A DNA stretch of 38,013 bases from Perkinsus olseni. Taxonomy: Eukaryota; Perkinsozoa; Perkinsida. Below, in pieces: positions 13,961-27,035 of the stretch (the stretch's first letter is position 1; each line of letters opens with the position of its first letter). Where the stretch lies: NCBI GenBank assembly GCA_013115125.1, contig JABANN010000336.1, forward strand, positions 1 to 38,013, in the 5' to 3' direction. Both the position numbers and the translations under genes were made by a program. A model generated the notes under the pieces. The model did no database searches and was not told the origin of the DNA. It saw only the letters and a program-made list of their open reading frames with translations.

Positions 13961-16320
13961 ATACTAATACATAGATTTATACCTGTATTTAGTTATTAAG
14001 AATATAATATAATATACTATAAATAAATATATATAACCAAATACCATATCTCCATTTTATTATAATTATATATATATTAGTTCTATGTATTATATCTAGT
14101 TATAGAGTATCTTAATATCATTATAATCATTAATATTTATACTATTAACTATTAATATATTATAGTAAATAATCATTATATTATACTTTATATTACTAAG
14201 GTATCATTTATATATATTAAACTCACTATTAAATAGTAATAGAATATCATAGTTAGATACCTCTCTATATTATATTAACTATGGTATACCATAAGGATAA
14301 GAATAATATCTATTACTTATTAATCTATCTAGTATAATATAAATATAGGGTTTATAATGATATTAATAGAATTTAATATGTTATGTTTACTATGTATTAT
14401 ATGAATATAGAGAATATATAAAGATATAATTATATAATGGTGTACTATATTTAATAATATAATCTATAGGGTATACTAACTAATATAAGGTATTGATAGG
14501 GTATAATTTTATCACTATAGATCTATATTGCCTTTTATCTCCATACTATATTATAATGTTTATTAATCTCCATAGATAAAAGAGACTATTAATATAGTAA
14601 TAATATATATTATCAATCTATGATTGTGGAGATATTATATAATTAATATTAAATCTTAGCCCTTAATATAGTAAATATTGATATTTGGATTAATAAATAC
14701 TATGGTAATATCATAAAATATAATAAGTTAAGATATTCTATATATACCTATTATTATAAATACCCTATATGTTTATATTAGTATACCAATATCATAAATA
14801 TGTTATAAAATACTATCTAGTAAGTATTAGTTAAAATGGTTAATATATACACTATTATATATACCCTTATAGATCTAAATATAAACATAATTATCTGTAT
14901 TCTAATAAACCCTATATATATATTAATAATCCCTATCTAGTTAGTATACTATTACTTATAAATATATGTATATTAGTTATAATAATATAAGGTATTAACT
15001 ATAGTATTAATATTATAATTACCTCTATTTATATACCATATTAAGATATCTTTATTAATATATATATATTATATTAAACTAACAATATTATATATCTAAG
15101 ATTTATATATATATTCTATAATATAGGCCTTAGATTACATATTATAATATCATTAATCTTATAGATCTCAATATATACCTATATACTATATTATGGGTTT
15201 ATATCTAACTAGTAATATTTAATATATAGATTTAGTATGGTGTATTGTTATTAGATCTACTATATGGTATTAACTATGGAATAAACAATAGAAATAAATA
15301 ATGTTATATATATATCCATATAGGTTATTTATATATAATTATATTATTAAGTATATTATTAAAAGAAGGTATTTATAAATCTATCTTATCGATTAATATA
15401 TATTTATAGGGTTAATATTTATAGTACTATTTTATTATTTATATATACTGGCTATATAGATATTACTATAATATACTAGTTAGATTTATATAATATTACC
15501 TTATATATAGATTAAGCCTATATTAATATATTAATACCATATCTATGGAGATTATAATATAAAGTAATGAATACCAATACAGATATAAATATATTATATT
15601 AGCCATATTGTTATATATTCATTATTAGTTATATAGTTTAATAGCGTTATTAGTAATATATATACTTGCCATGGCTATAGTTAATATCAATATAATAATA
15701 CATTAAATAAAGATATAATTATAATATAAATAGTAAACAAACACCATAAAAATAATACCTAACTATTACTATTTATAAATACCTATATATTATATTTAGA
15801 TGATCATATCGTTATAATATTAATAGATAATCTTATCATGATAAATACTATATAATCAATACTATATACTATATAATACCATAATCTTAGGATATAATAC
15901 CCCTTGGTGATTATATACCCATAAATATATAGTTAATATTTATATATTTTACTATTAATTATCAACATAATAACCTATTATAATATATATCATAATATAA
16001 ATATGAGGTAATATACTCTATCTAATACTATATATAATATTAGAGGATATAATATAATAATGGCCTATAAATACCTATATGATACCTAATACTATATATC
16101 TAGTTATTATATATATTAAATATTAATGATATAGTTATAATTATTATATTTGTATTAGCAAGGCATTTATCTCTATAGACTATAAATAATATGTACTTAT
16201 AATAATATGATGGATACTATAGTTTAAATTATAATAAAATATATAAATTAGTATAAATTAAGATAATATAATCCATAGTGTATTATTAAATATAGTCTAT
16301 AATATCATAATCCATAGTAT

Positions 16321-16374
16321 AGTACCACAATATATTATAAAATAAAATAAATATCTAAATTAACATGTGGCACT
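16321..16374. repeat. Imperfect hairpin, 9-bp arms with one mismatch
   Basis: AGTACCACA / TGTGGCACT pair with one A-C mismatch around a 36-nt loop. This may be a decayed member of the family. Confidence 0.5.
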
Positions 16375-16780
16375 ATTACATTATATATTAATATCTATCC
16401 CTAAGGTATATTATAATTATATATAAATATTATATTATCACTATTACTATATATAGAGGACATATACTATCTTATATTAATAATCTATACTATATCTTTA
16501 TCTATATTTTAATGGTATTAATTTATATGATTGATAATAATAATAATCATATTAATTCTAATCTTTATACTATTTATTACCTTTTTATCTTATTATTATA
16601 TTATGGTCTATATGGCTATGGCTATGGAGGAGGTATAATTAATAATATATGATATAAACCTATAATTATAAACTATATATATATTTTAGACCTTAGACAT
16701 ATATTATATTATATCATATAAACCAGAACTACATATACTAATATATTTATAGGTTTATATACCCTTCATTATATTATTAT

Positions 16781-16837
16781 ATAGTGGGCATTATATCACT
16801 AATACTATTATATATAAATATAGACTATGCCCACTAT
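16781..16837. repeat. Hairpin, 11-bp arms
   Basis: Perfect inverted repeat ATAGTGGGCAT / ATGCCCACTAT with a 35-nt loop. Confidence 0.86.
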
Positions 16838-16981
16838 CACATATTAATATTATATATATTATTCCTTATTATTAAGATATCATATAATATACCATACTAT
16901 TAATATCAATTAGGTATACTATTAATTAATTATATATGATTATAACTATAGATATAATATTTAGTAGATTATTAATATGGA

Positions 16982-17028
16982 GATAGCCAACATAGTATTA
17001 TTATTATTAAATTTAAGGGTTGGCTATC
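16982..17028. repeat. Hairpin, 10-bp arms
   Basis: Perfect inverted repeat GATAGCCAAC / GTTGGCTATC with a 27-nt loop. Confidence 0.85.
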
Positions 17029-17285
17029 ATATATATATTAGATTAATATTAAAATACAATACTTTATCTCTAAACTAATAATATAACTAATATATACATA
17101 GATATATAAATATAAGGATATATATAATGTATTAATAAACTATCTAATATTTATTGTATAATATATACTATGATGCCATTATTTATTATTAATGTTATAT
17201 ATATTAAAGGCCTATATACCAATATCTTATATTATAATACTAGTGTTTAGATTATATTAATTCTGGATATTATTATATTGTATTT

Positions 17286-17337
17286 ATGACCCCATTAATG
17301 TATATTTATTTTATTATATTATTTAATATGGGGTCAT
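17286..17337. repeat. Hairpin, 10-bp arms
   Basis: Perfect inverted repeat ATGACCCCAT / ATGGGGTCAT with a 32-nt loop. Confidence 0.85.
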
Positions 17338-17590
17338 TGATATTATATATATTAAGATCCTATAAATATGATTACATTGTTATAATATTAGTCATATATA
17401 TATTAGTTATCTATAGATCATAAATAGTATATCATAGATTATTAATGATTTATTGGATATTATTAATTAATTATATATAGTTTAGTGCACTGTTAATATA
17501 TTATATAAATAATATATGGTTGATCCCTAAAGCCTATAATATCATATTTATAAATATGATCAATAATGACTATAATATATTAATATCTCC

Positions 17591-17728
17591 AAGGCCCTAT
17601 TATATTTATATAGATAATTAGTATTAATAAGTTAAGGGCCTCTATATAATATTAAGTATTAATACACTATTTATAAAGGTAAGAGGCCCTATATATCCCT
17701 ATAGATAGATTATATACTGGAGGGCCTT
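17591..17728. repeat. Compound hairpin with four alternating arms
   Basis: AAGGCCCT (17591), AGGGCCTCT (17635), AGAGGCCCT (17692) and AGGGCCTT (17721) alternate in orientation. Arms 2 and 3 pair perfectly over 9 bp and arms 1 and 4 over 8 bp, giving a nested cruciform; arms 1 and 2 could pair instead over 7 bp. Confidence 0.75.
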
Positions 17729-18120
17729 AATCCATATACTATATTATATAATTATATATATAATTATCTTTACTTAATATATATTAATACTTTATACCAT
17801 ATATAATAATATAATTACTTTATGGCATTATTTGTTATTTATATCTCCATAGTGTAACTATTAATTATTATATGTATAAATAACATTAGATAAATATAGT
17901 ATTAATCCTTATAAATAGGTATACTAACTAGATAATGTTAATAATATATAGTAATTTACATATAATATGCCATTAATAACATGTATATATAAATATAATA
18001 AAGGATATATCATAATTACTATATCATAATAATATATACTAAATATCCTAGATACAATATAATATCTTATAATATACCCCATGGTATTAATATAATATAA
18101 ATACAGTATTAAGATATACA

Positions 18121-18310
18121 TGATATTAGTGATATTATGTTTTATTTTATGATATAAGGTTATTTTTATTCATCGGAATATATTATATATATACTTTGTT
18201 GTGTTATATATTAATATTATTATATAGAATTTATTTACTTATAATTTTCTTATATAATTTTATAGTATTTTTATTATTTATATATACTTATATTTTATCT
18301 TTGGAGATAT
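18121..18310 (-). other. Skewed island, A/G-rich on the - strand
   Basis: Contains T runs on the + strand and unusual words such as CATCGGAATA and TTTGTTGTGTT. The - strand reads A-rich, as an rRNA piece would. No conserved rRNA core was recognised and no frame stays open. Confidence 0.3.
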
Positions 18311-20152
18311 AAGGTAATATTTATATAGTGATAATATACTGTATTTATATATATAACTAGACTATATACCCTTATACTATGTATTAATATATAACAATAA
18401 GATCCTTAATAATGGCCCTATAAGTTAATACCTATCTATATTAATGATTACTATGGAGATAAATATATATGATTATATTAATATTACTATTATTAGTATA
18501 TTAACCTATAGATATTTATATAAATATCTCTAAATGCCATATTAATAATTATATATATTAATACGATACCTATATAACGTTATATTAATAGATAACTAAT
18601 AAACCAACATAATATAGTAATATTATCAATAGGGCATCATATAAATAGTGATAGTGTAATAGCTCCTAACCTAATATATATTAATATATACTATTTCTAT
18701 ATTATACCACTATATGATATTCTTTATTAAATTACTAATTATCATATATATACTATATTGTTATATAAGTTATAATATTAATCTATGATATTATAATAGT
18801 ATATTGATATATGGTATTTTAATCTATTATTATACTATATTATAGGCATTATATAATATTTATATCCTGTATATTATATTAGATTATGATAGCCTTTATA
18901 TTATTAATAATGAATAGAATACCTAGATTATATAATATTATCTTTTATTAATACATTAATTTAATATTATTCTATAAATATCTATAATAACAATATAATA
19001 TATAGGGAACTGTATAAAAATAATACCATATCTAATATCCATATAAACCTAGTATTAATAGCCAATGCCTTATTATATATAAATTAAATATAACTAATAT
19101 TATAGGGTACCTTATGTCATAACACTGTGTTTAAATATCTATTAATTTATATTATTAGTAATCATAATATTAGGTATCTATGGGGTATATATATATGTAT
19201 GGCATATTATGTTAATCTATAATATTAGATATAAACTAATTATTATTACTATTAATATCATGATATTATTATATTTATATCTTAGGTATAATAACTAACT
19301 ATTTAATGTTAACTATGGATATATGGGATAAATATATAATATTTATATATAATTTACTATATTATTTAATATAATATGTATATGTATAATATTAGGACTA
19401 TATGGTTATATATTAGGTATTTGATACTATATATATAATATTTCATGGTATAGGACCCTCCCTTATTATTATAATATAGTATATTTATATTATTAATGTA
19501 TTTATTAAAGTGTATATTATAATTATTACTAACTAGATATAATACTAACTACATTATATAATATAATAATTAGATTAACTTAATATAATATCATATGTAT
19601 AATAATGGTTTATATACTAATATATATACTGTTATCTATTGGTTATATTAATAGTATATGGTATAGTATCTAGATCTATTAGTAATATATGTATATGTAA
19701 TTATATATAGGTTTAGATGATTAATATATTATAATATAGTTAATTCCTATATGATGGCCATAAAGTAATATATTAGATCTTAGGTTAACATATAGTAATC
19801 TATAATATTATATGACTATTTATAAATATATACTTATTCTTATATAAATATTATTATAATATCTTCATTAATAGTATTATTTCCTTATAATATTAGGTAT
19901 AGTAATAAAATATATCATATATGGTTATATTTATGTATAATATGTTATTATAATATAATTAATAAACCTACTTATATTTATATAATATAATGATAAGTAA
20001 TAGTATATTATTAATGAAGTAACCATATTAACATATATTATATATTATATCAATGATGGATTATTATATTATAAACTAATGCCTATATTAATATGTCCTT
20101 TAATAGTATATATAATATAATAATATATAGTGTGTATTTATTGATAATAATA

Positions 20153-20207
20153 GTGTGGTGTACAGATAAGAATATATATAGTAAATTTAATAATAATTAC
20201 ACCACAC
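20153..20207. repeat. Hairpin, 10-bp arms
   Basis: Perfect inverted repeat GTGTGGTGTA / TACACCACAC with a 35-nt loop. Confidence 0.85.
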
Positions 20208-20380
20208 ATAATATATATATCTTGTTAGATTTACTATGTAATATAGTATACTAAGATAATATATAATATATAATAACAATAAATATATTAATAACATGAT
20301 AATATTACTAATAATTACATATTAATACCTTATATTACCTTATTTATTAGTATACCTTATATTAATATAAATAGGATATT

Positions 20381-20435
20381 ATGCTGGCTATAATGTATTA
20401 ATTATATATATATTTCTATTGATATTAGCCAGCAT
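20381..20435. repeat. Hairpin, 10-bp arms
   Basis: Perfect inverted repeat ATGCTGGCTA / TAGCCAGCAT with a 35-nt loop. Confidence 0.85.
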
Positions 20436-20789
20436 TAACTATCTCCATAGAATAGAGTATAATATTATATATTTATAGTATCCCAATATTACCTTATTAT
20501 ATTTATATTAACTTATTTTATTATAAATAGCCCCTTAAATATATATCTGGTGGGATAAAATAGTAAATACTGGTATATTAAATTATGTTAATATTATATA
20601 CTATAAAGTAAATAATAATAATAGTTCCATAGATATCTCTAATATAGCATTATATACTATTAATATATTGTATACCGATAGATACTAATATAATTAAATA
20701 TATACTATTAAATACCTAGTAATATAGATAACTATAAATAATATAATAATATAGTAATAAATACATTAATAAATATATAATATTAGGTA

Positions 20790-20840
20790 ATACCAGCACC
20801 ATATGTTATGATATTATTTATATGGTATTAGTGCTGGTAT
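20790..20840. repeat. Hairpin, 10-bp arms, with inner stem
   Basis: Perfect inverted repeat ATACCAGCAC / GTGCTGGTAT. Just inside, CCATAT and ATATGG can pair as a second short stem. It shares nine arm bases with the hairpin at 6313. Confidence 0.84.
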
Positions 20841-21130
20841 ATAGGATTAATATATAATAAAGAGCTGGTCTATAATATACTTATACATAATATAGTCCTT
20901 AGAGATCAATATACTAATAATAATATTATAGATTTATAGGTAATTCCATGTAATAATATAATACTACCTGTAATAAATAATAAAATACTATAGTATAAAT
21001 ATTTATAATAATGGCTATGATATAATAATATGTTGATATAAACTGTATTAAATCTATTAATATTAACCTAACATATCTTAGATTATTAATATCCTTAATA
21101 TATATTTATATAATATTATAATAGATTATC

Positions 21131-21480
21131 AATAATACATATATTTATATATAAATGAATATTATAAAGAGAGGTAATAATAATATATTTATACTAATAA
21201 TAGAGGTTTAACTATACATTATTTCTAGATACTATTAATATTTATTAAGATATAGTATGGATATATAGATATTATTATAAGATATATATAACTATGAATA
21301 TTAATAATGAAATATATAAATAGATTATAAATATAATAATGTTGATATTAATAGATATTTAATAAATAGAAATATAGTGATAAATAGCCTGTGTATTGAT
21401 AAATAAGAAATATAAATAATAAAATATAATAAAGAATTAGATAGAAATATATATTAATAAATGATAATATACTTATTGGT
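21131..21480 (+). other. Purine-skewed island
   Basis: A/G-rich on the + strand with frequent GAAAT, TAGAA and ATGAAT words and little C. Stops in every frame, so not protein-coding as read. No rRNA core recognised. Confidence 0.35.
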
Positions 21481-21789
21481 AATATTAAGGGTATAAGATA
21501 GAATATATAATATCATCCATAATATAGTATAAGGTTAATATATTAGTAGTTTATCTTTATATTTATAGTATTAATTCTATTATATATTTAGTTCATGTAT
21601 TTCTATGGTTATAAAATAGTGTATTAGTAGTTTATAATTTATTATATATTATATAAATATATAGTTAATTACTATATTATAGACCTTATAAATATATATT
21701 AGTTAATAATCTATGTAGTGTAGTTATATCTTTATTAATCTATTTAGTATTATACCTATTATATATCTATCCTTAATATTATATTATTA

Positions 21790-21837
21790 GCTGTGTGTAT
21801 TTATTTATTATATATATATTTATTATTAACACACAGC
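21790..21837. repeat. Hairpin, 9-bp arms
   Basis: Perfect inverted repeat GCTGTGTGT / ACACACAGC with a 30-nt loop. Confidence 0.82.
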
Positions 21838-22126
21838 ATATATATATTATTATTACTAACTGTATTTATATAGATATTATCTCCATGGTATTATTACCTT
21901 ATATATTATCTATTAATAACTAGTATTATACCTTTATATAATAATGATTAAGATATACTTTATACTAACCAGATTTATATAGATAGTTTATTAATATTTA
22001 TACTCTCCATAGTATATTATTATTACATTGATAACCTATTATTCCATATTATATTTATTAATATAATCTATAATAAACATGGGTATATACTATATTATAA
22101 TATAGATATAATAATATTGATAAATA

Positions 22127-22186
22127 ACTGGGTATCTAATAACTAAATATATACTAATATTATAAATAAATATAAAGATACCCAGT
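22127..22186. repeat. Hairpin, 11-bp arms
   Basis: Perfect inverted repeat ACTGGGTATCT / AGATACCCAGT with a 38-nt loop. Confidence 0.86.
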
Positions 22187-22742
22187 AAATATATAAATTA
22201 ATATACATATAAGTAGGGATACATTATAATATATAAAGATTAATAATTATTATAAAATATACTAAAGTAATAGATTAGATATTAGATTATATATAAATTA
22301 ACTTATATTATAAACCAGTATATTAGGATATAGTTTTAATTAGATAATTTAATAGAATACTGATAACAATAAATATATTATAATCAATGGGATAATATTA
22401 CTATACATATATTTACCTAATAATTATATATATTAATAAAATAGAGATATCTCCATAGTATATAATATAGTAATTTATATTACCAAAGCCCATATATATA
22501 TATTATATTAAGATAAGGTAGTATTATATATAAAGTTATTATTATTATTATGGGGTGTGATTACTAAATATATATAATACTAACTATATAATTATATGAT
22601 TACTAACTATTATATATAATATCCTTTATTAATTAGTAATATAATAGATTAAATATTAATAGATTATAGATTATTACCTGTATGAGGGTATATTTAAGAC
22701 ATCTATATATTAATAATCACTATAATATGTTAGTAATTAGGA

Positions 22743-22801
22743 ACAAAGCCACTAACTATTTATATTTATTAGTATTACTATTTATTATATTGTGGCTTTG
22801 T
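22743..22801. repeat. Hairpin, 10-bp arms
   Basis: Perfect inverted repeat ACAAAGCCAC / GTGGCTTTGT with a 39-nt loop. It lies about 120 bases before the small ORF at 22919. Confidence 0.85.
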
Positions 22802-22918
22802 ATATATAAATCTATATTATTAGATATTAATACCTTTATATTTATTACATAGTAATAGTTAATATATTATTATATATATATTATTATTATTATAGTAGTA
22901 GATAAAACACTGTCAGTT

Positions 22919-23044
22919 ATGATTATATTTAATATTGATATTAAGGTTAATGATGGATCTAAATTATTATTATCTAATAATATAAATATGATACCATATA
23001 TAGATTTAATAGTAAATATTAGTAATAAAATAAACTATGAATAA
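22919..23044 (+). CDS. Small candidate ORF, 41 residues
   Basis: ATG to TAA reading frame beginning MIIFNIDIKVNDGSKLLLSN. It is open upstream without an ATG to 22859. It is Cys-free with no in-frame AGG, and within the ATG frame Leu is TTA only. The stretch differs in texture from the flanking non-coding DNA and lacks its usual words. No family is recognised. At this length chance is a real alternative. Confidence 0.22.
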   Translation: MIIFNIDIKVNDGSKLLLSNNINMIPYIDLIVNISNKINYE

Positions 23045-23063
23045 ATATAGTCTAACTAGATAA

Positions 23064-23111
23064 AAGACCCTGTTAATATTTATTATATATATTATTGTAA
23101 TACAGGGTCTT
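23064..23111. repeat. Hairpin, 10-bp arms
   Basis: Perfect inverted repeat AAGACCCTGT / ACAGGGTCTT with a 28-nt loop. It begins 20 bases after the stop of the small ORF at 22919, so that ORF sits between two hairpins. Confidence 0.85.
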
Positions 23112-23149
23112 AATAATAGGTATACTATGGATATGGTAAATTACTAATA

Positions 23150-23345
23150 TATTAAAATCATGATTATAGCATATATAATATTAGATAAATTTATGAATAT
23201 ATTAAATAGAATTAATAGATGATAAATATTAGTTATAATAATAGGTACTTAATATAGTTTATAAATAAAGAATAATAATGAATATATATAAGAAATATTA
23301 TTATAGTGATATAAATATAGTATGAATATATGGTATAAATAAATA
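23150..23345 (+). other. Purine-skewed island
   Basis: A/G-rich + strand, little C, stops in all frames, no dispersed words. Function unknown. Confidence 0.3.
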
Positions 23346-23468
23346 GTATATTATTATATATTATATTAACCTCTTTATCTATAATATTATAGTTATTATA
23401 TATATATACTTATACCTAATATATTATTATATAGTAATACATAGATAAAGTATAGATATATTTCCTTG

Positions 23469-23512
23469 GCAATGGGCTTATTTTATTATAATATATATTT
23501 ATTGCCCATTGC
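23469..23512. repeat. Hairpin, 9-bp arms
   Basis: Perfect inverted repeat GCAATGGGC / GCCCATTGC with a 26-nt loop. Confidence 0.82.
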
Positions 23513-23941
23513 ATATTATTAATATTATATATACCTCTATAGATATAAGATATACTATTATATAAATATCACTAATATATGGTATCCATCAATAAATACA
23601 TTAATATGTACTATTAGTGGCTATTGATTAAATATACATTTACCTCTATATATTATCCCTTTATTATACCAATAATGATTACTAATATACACTAATTTAT
23701 ATACTATCAATATCTAATAGTATGGTATATTTATTATTTTATAGCATGCCTATCATTATTATTAAGATATTATTAATATGTAAATATATTATATAGAGGT
23801 AATATCACTATAAGGTAATAATATATATTATGAATACTGAAAATATAATATTAAATAATAATATCTAAGTATATAAATATAATGGTAATATAATAATACA
23901 TATTAATAATATAAGGATTCTTATCTAGTTAGTTTAATATA

Positions 23942-23993
23942 ATGCCCAGTTTAACAATAATAAAATAATTAATATAAATATAGTACTGGGCAT
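23942..23993. repeat. Hairpin, 9-bp arms
   Basis: Perfect inverted repeat ATGCCCAGT / ACTGGGCAT with a 34-nt loop. Confidence 0.82.
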
Positions 23994-24189
23994 ATAAAGG
24001 ATCTTATAATAATTATAATAATAGAAGTATATAAATAATATATGTATATGTAGGTAATACTAGATATTTATATTATATTCTAAACCTAAGTATATTATCA
24101 TCTAGTCTATCTTATTATTTATTATAATATGGTTTATGATCTTAATAATATTATATATAATTATATAGAGTACTAAATATCAGGTATAT

Positions 24190-24535
24190 GGATATATAAT
24201 ATTAAGAATCAGTATATAATATAGAATAAATAGTAATTTAATAGATATTTTAATATAGTAATTTATGATAATATAATATGTATATCTAGATAGATTATAA
24301 TAGTATATATATAATAAGGATATATTTAATATAAACTATAATATAGATATTAGTAAATTATAAATAGATAAAATCACTAGTAAAATAATGATAAATATAA
24401 AATGAATAAATTAAAAGTATCTAAATTAAAATATGATAAATTAAATTATATGAAATAAATATTACTAATAATATATATTATGATAATATAAATAGTATAG
24501 ATTAATAACATGAAATTATATATATTATGATGATA
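24190..24535 (+). other. Purine-skewed island
   Basis: Strongly A-rich + strand with rare C. A 17-codon stretch near 24401 (MNKLKVSKLKYDKLNYMK) is the only notable open piece. No gene recognised. Confidence 0.3.
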
Positions 24536-24541
24536 CCTTAG

Positions 24542-24591
24542 ATCTGGTGTACTAATACAATATAATATTATTAATAAATATAACACCAGAT
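24542..24591. repeat. Hairpin, 9-bp arms
   Basis: Perfect inverted repeat ATCTGGTGT / ACACCAGAT with a 32-nt loop. It is the last hairpin before a gap of nearly 4 kb without any. Confidence 0.82.
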
Positions 24592-24599
24592 TAGTAAGG

Positions 24600-25429
24600 T
24601 AATATGATATATATTATAATGTAATACCATTGATTCATATATTATCTTAGTCTCCAGTGTCTATTATTCATATATATGCCATGGGTTAATAAAGTATCTT
24701 ATAATTATATATATCTATTTAGTACTATATGGAGTATAATATTATAATTATTAATAACTAATAGTATATATTTATATATATATAGATTAATAAGATATCC
24801 TTATATTTATACCCTCTAGATCTATATTTATATTATATGTCATTATCTATTAAATACCTTATATTATATGTTATATTAATACCTAGTAATATTTATATAT
24901 TTATATATAGTTTTATTATAATTTATAGTAATGGGGCCTTAATAAATATAAATAATATTGTATCTAAACCATTATTAAATAATATTGATATGTTATAATA
25001 AGGATATATGATATACTAATACATGATATTATATTATATTAATAATACATATTAAACTATAGATATTAGGTATTTATAGTAATAATTATACTAACTATTA
25101 TTATTAGTATTATTAGTAAATAAGTATATATAATTATAAGTATTAATATAGAGTATATATATATATAAATAAGACTATGGAGAGGTATATACTAAATAGA
25201 TATAATTACTATTTATAATGTATTTATTAATGATTATTACACTCTATAGATATATATCATTATATTTATTAATGGTTATTCTATATATATTATTACTGGT
25301 ATATGGATCTAGTGATATTATAGTCTAACTAATATTACCATGACATTATATTATTTATTAATAGATTACCTATATATGTATTTATCACTAATATATATTA
25401 TACTAGATAGAGGGTATATAAATATACTA
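24600..25429. other. Non-coding A+T-rich stretch
   Basis: No gene and no GC-bearing hairpin seen; dispersed words only. Confidence 0.5.
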
Positions 25430-25870
25430 TAATAATTATAAATAGAATATAATAATAGAATTACCTATAGAAATATATAGTTATATCATGGAATAATAGA
25501 TAAATATGGTGTATAGTAATATCTAATGATAATAGATAATAGTAAATCTAATAATAGAATATTTATAAAGAATAATATTAATGATAAACTACAGATATTT
25601 ATATGTCTAAACCTACTATTAAATATATATATTTATGATATTTAATTTATATGTAATCTTATAGTATATTTTAATTAATATAGTATAGAGAATAATAACT
25701 ATAGAAATATTATAAATATGAATATAATGTAGATAATCTATAGATAGTATGAATATAAATATAGTAATATAAGATATATTAAATAGAAATAAAGGTAATA
25801 TAAAATAAAAGATATGTATAAATAAAATAAAGATAATATTAAAAGTTTATTAATGAAATATAATATGGTA
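25430..25870 (+). other. Purine-skewed island
   Basis: A/G-rich + strand, few C. It contains a 39-codon ATG frame at 25526-25645, but that frame uses a TGT Cys codon and CTA leucines, unlike cob, so I do not call it a gene. An RNA fragment is possible; none recognised. Confidence 0.33.
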
Positions 25871-26640
25871 TAATAGGGCCTTTATATATAATTACTATAT
25901 ATTAACTATGTATTAATAATATCATTTATCACTATATAGATAATATAAGATAGTAGATATTAGGTATTTATATATATATAAAGGTAAATATTATAATATA
26001 TATTATTAAGGTATCTAACTAGTATTATTATCTCCATAGTATTACCTATATCTTAGATTACTAACTATATATTTAATCATATAAATAAGGATATAATACA
26101 TAATAGTAGTTTATATAATATATTATTAATACTGGGTATATATAAATCTATAGATAATTAATAGTCTAGTTAGTTAAAGGAATATTATATTACTAATAAT
26201 ACTTATATTTATATCTAGTTAATTATTAATATATCTTAATATTTAGTAATCTATATATAATAGTATAGAGTTAATTATAATATTATCCTTATTAGATAGT
26301 TAGTTCTATATTATACCTAGTATTAATATTATCTATCTTTAAAGGGGGCCTTAGTAATATACTAATAATTAGATATCAATAAATACATATTATTCTATTT
26401 AATATATATATAACTATGTATTATATAATAGGAATATTAACTATATCTATGGAGATAAATAGGGATATTATATATAGACTATAATATAATTAATACTAGA
26501 TATACATTTATTAGTAATATAATTATATTAAATATATATTGATGATAATAACTATAATAATGGAGACCTTAGACTATTATATATATTTATATATACAATA
26601 TTAGATTAATAGTAAATTATAGGTATTTATTTAATTAACT
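25871..26640. other. Non-coding A+T-rich stretch
   Basis: No gene and no GC-bearing hairpin seen; typical dispersed words only. Confidence 0.5.
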
Positions 26641-27035
26641 TATTATATAATTATATATAGATCTAGAATATAATAGTAAATATGATAAATTATGGATATA
26701 TAATAGAATTAATAGATATTGTTATTTTATGAATATTAAATTATATGATATAATAATTAGTATGGTATATTAATATGAAATTATATAGAATATCTATGAT
26801 AATAAGTAGTAAATAAAGTTATAATTAGATATTGTAGAAATTAATATAATGTAATAATAAAAGAAATAAAACTATAGATATTTAATATAATAAATAATAT
26901 TATGACTATATAAAATAGATATCTATAAATACAGGTATAAAATAATATAGATATATATGTAATATGAAATATTAATAAGAAATAGTATTAATTTAATAGA
27001 TAGTTTTAATAATATATGAATATACTATTTTAACT
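26641..27035 (+). other. Purine-skewed island
   Basis: A/G-rich + strand with repeated ATGAAAT and TAGAAAT words and almost no C. Stops in all frames. It ends at the odd stretch GGTTGTGAGTAGAGC near 27040, which could be the edge of an RNA but matches nothing I recognise. Confidence 0.33.

Larger units (their letters stand above)
13961..18120. other. Non-coding block with hairpins
   Basis: No gene seen on either strand; dispersed words and the listed hairpins only. A short palindrome AGTGCACT lies at 17484-17491. Confidence 0.6.
18311..21130. other. Non-coding block with hairpins
   Basis: No gene seen. Dispersed words throughout; three hairpins lie between 20153 and 20840. Confidence 0.55.

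Noticed and set aside
17924-18121. 65-codon open frame on the - strand
   Set aside because: T-rich texture gives a low-complexity Ile, Leu and Tyr string; it contains ordinary spacer words and matches no family.
25526-25645. 39-codon ATG frame in a skewed island
   Set aside because: Contains a Cys codon and several CTA leucines, unlike cob and the 98-codon ORF; length is expected by chance.
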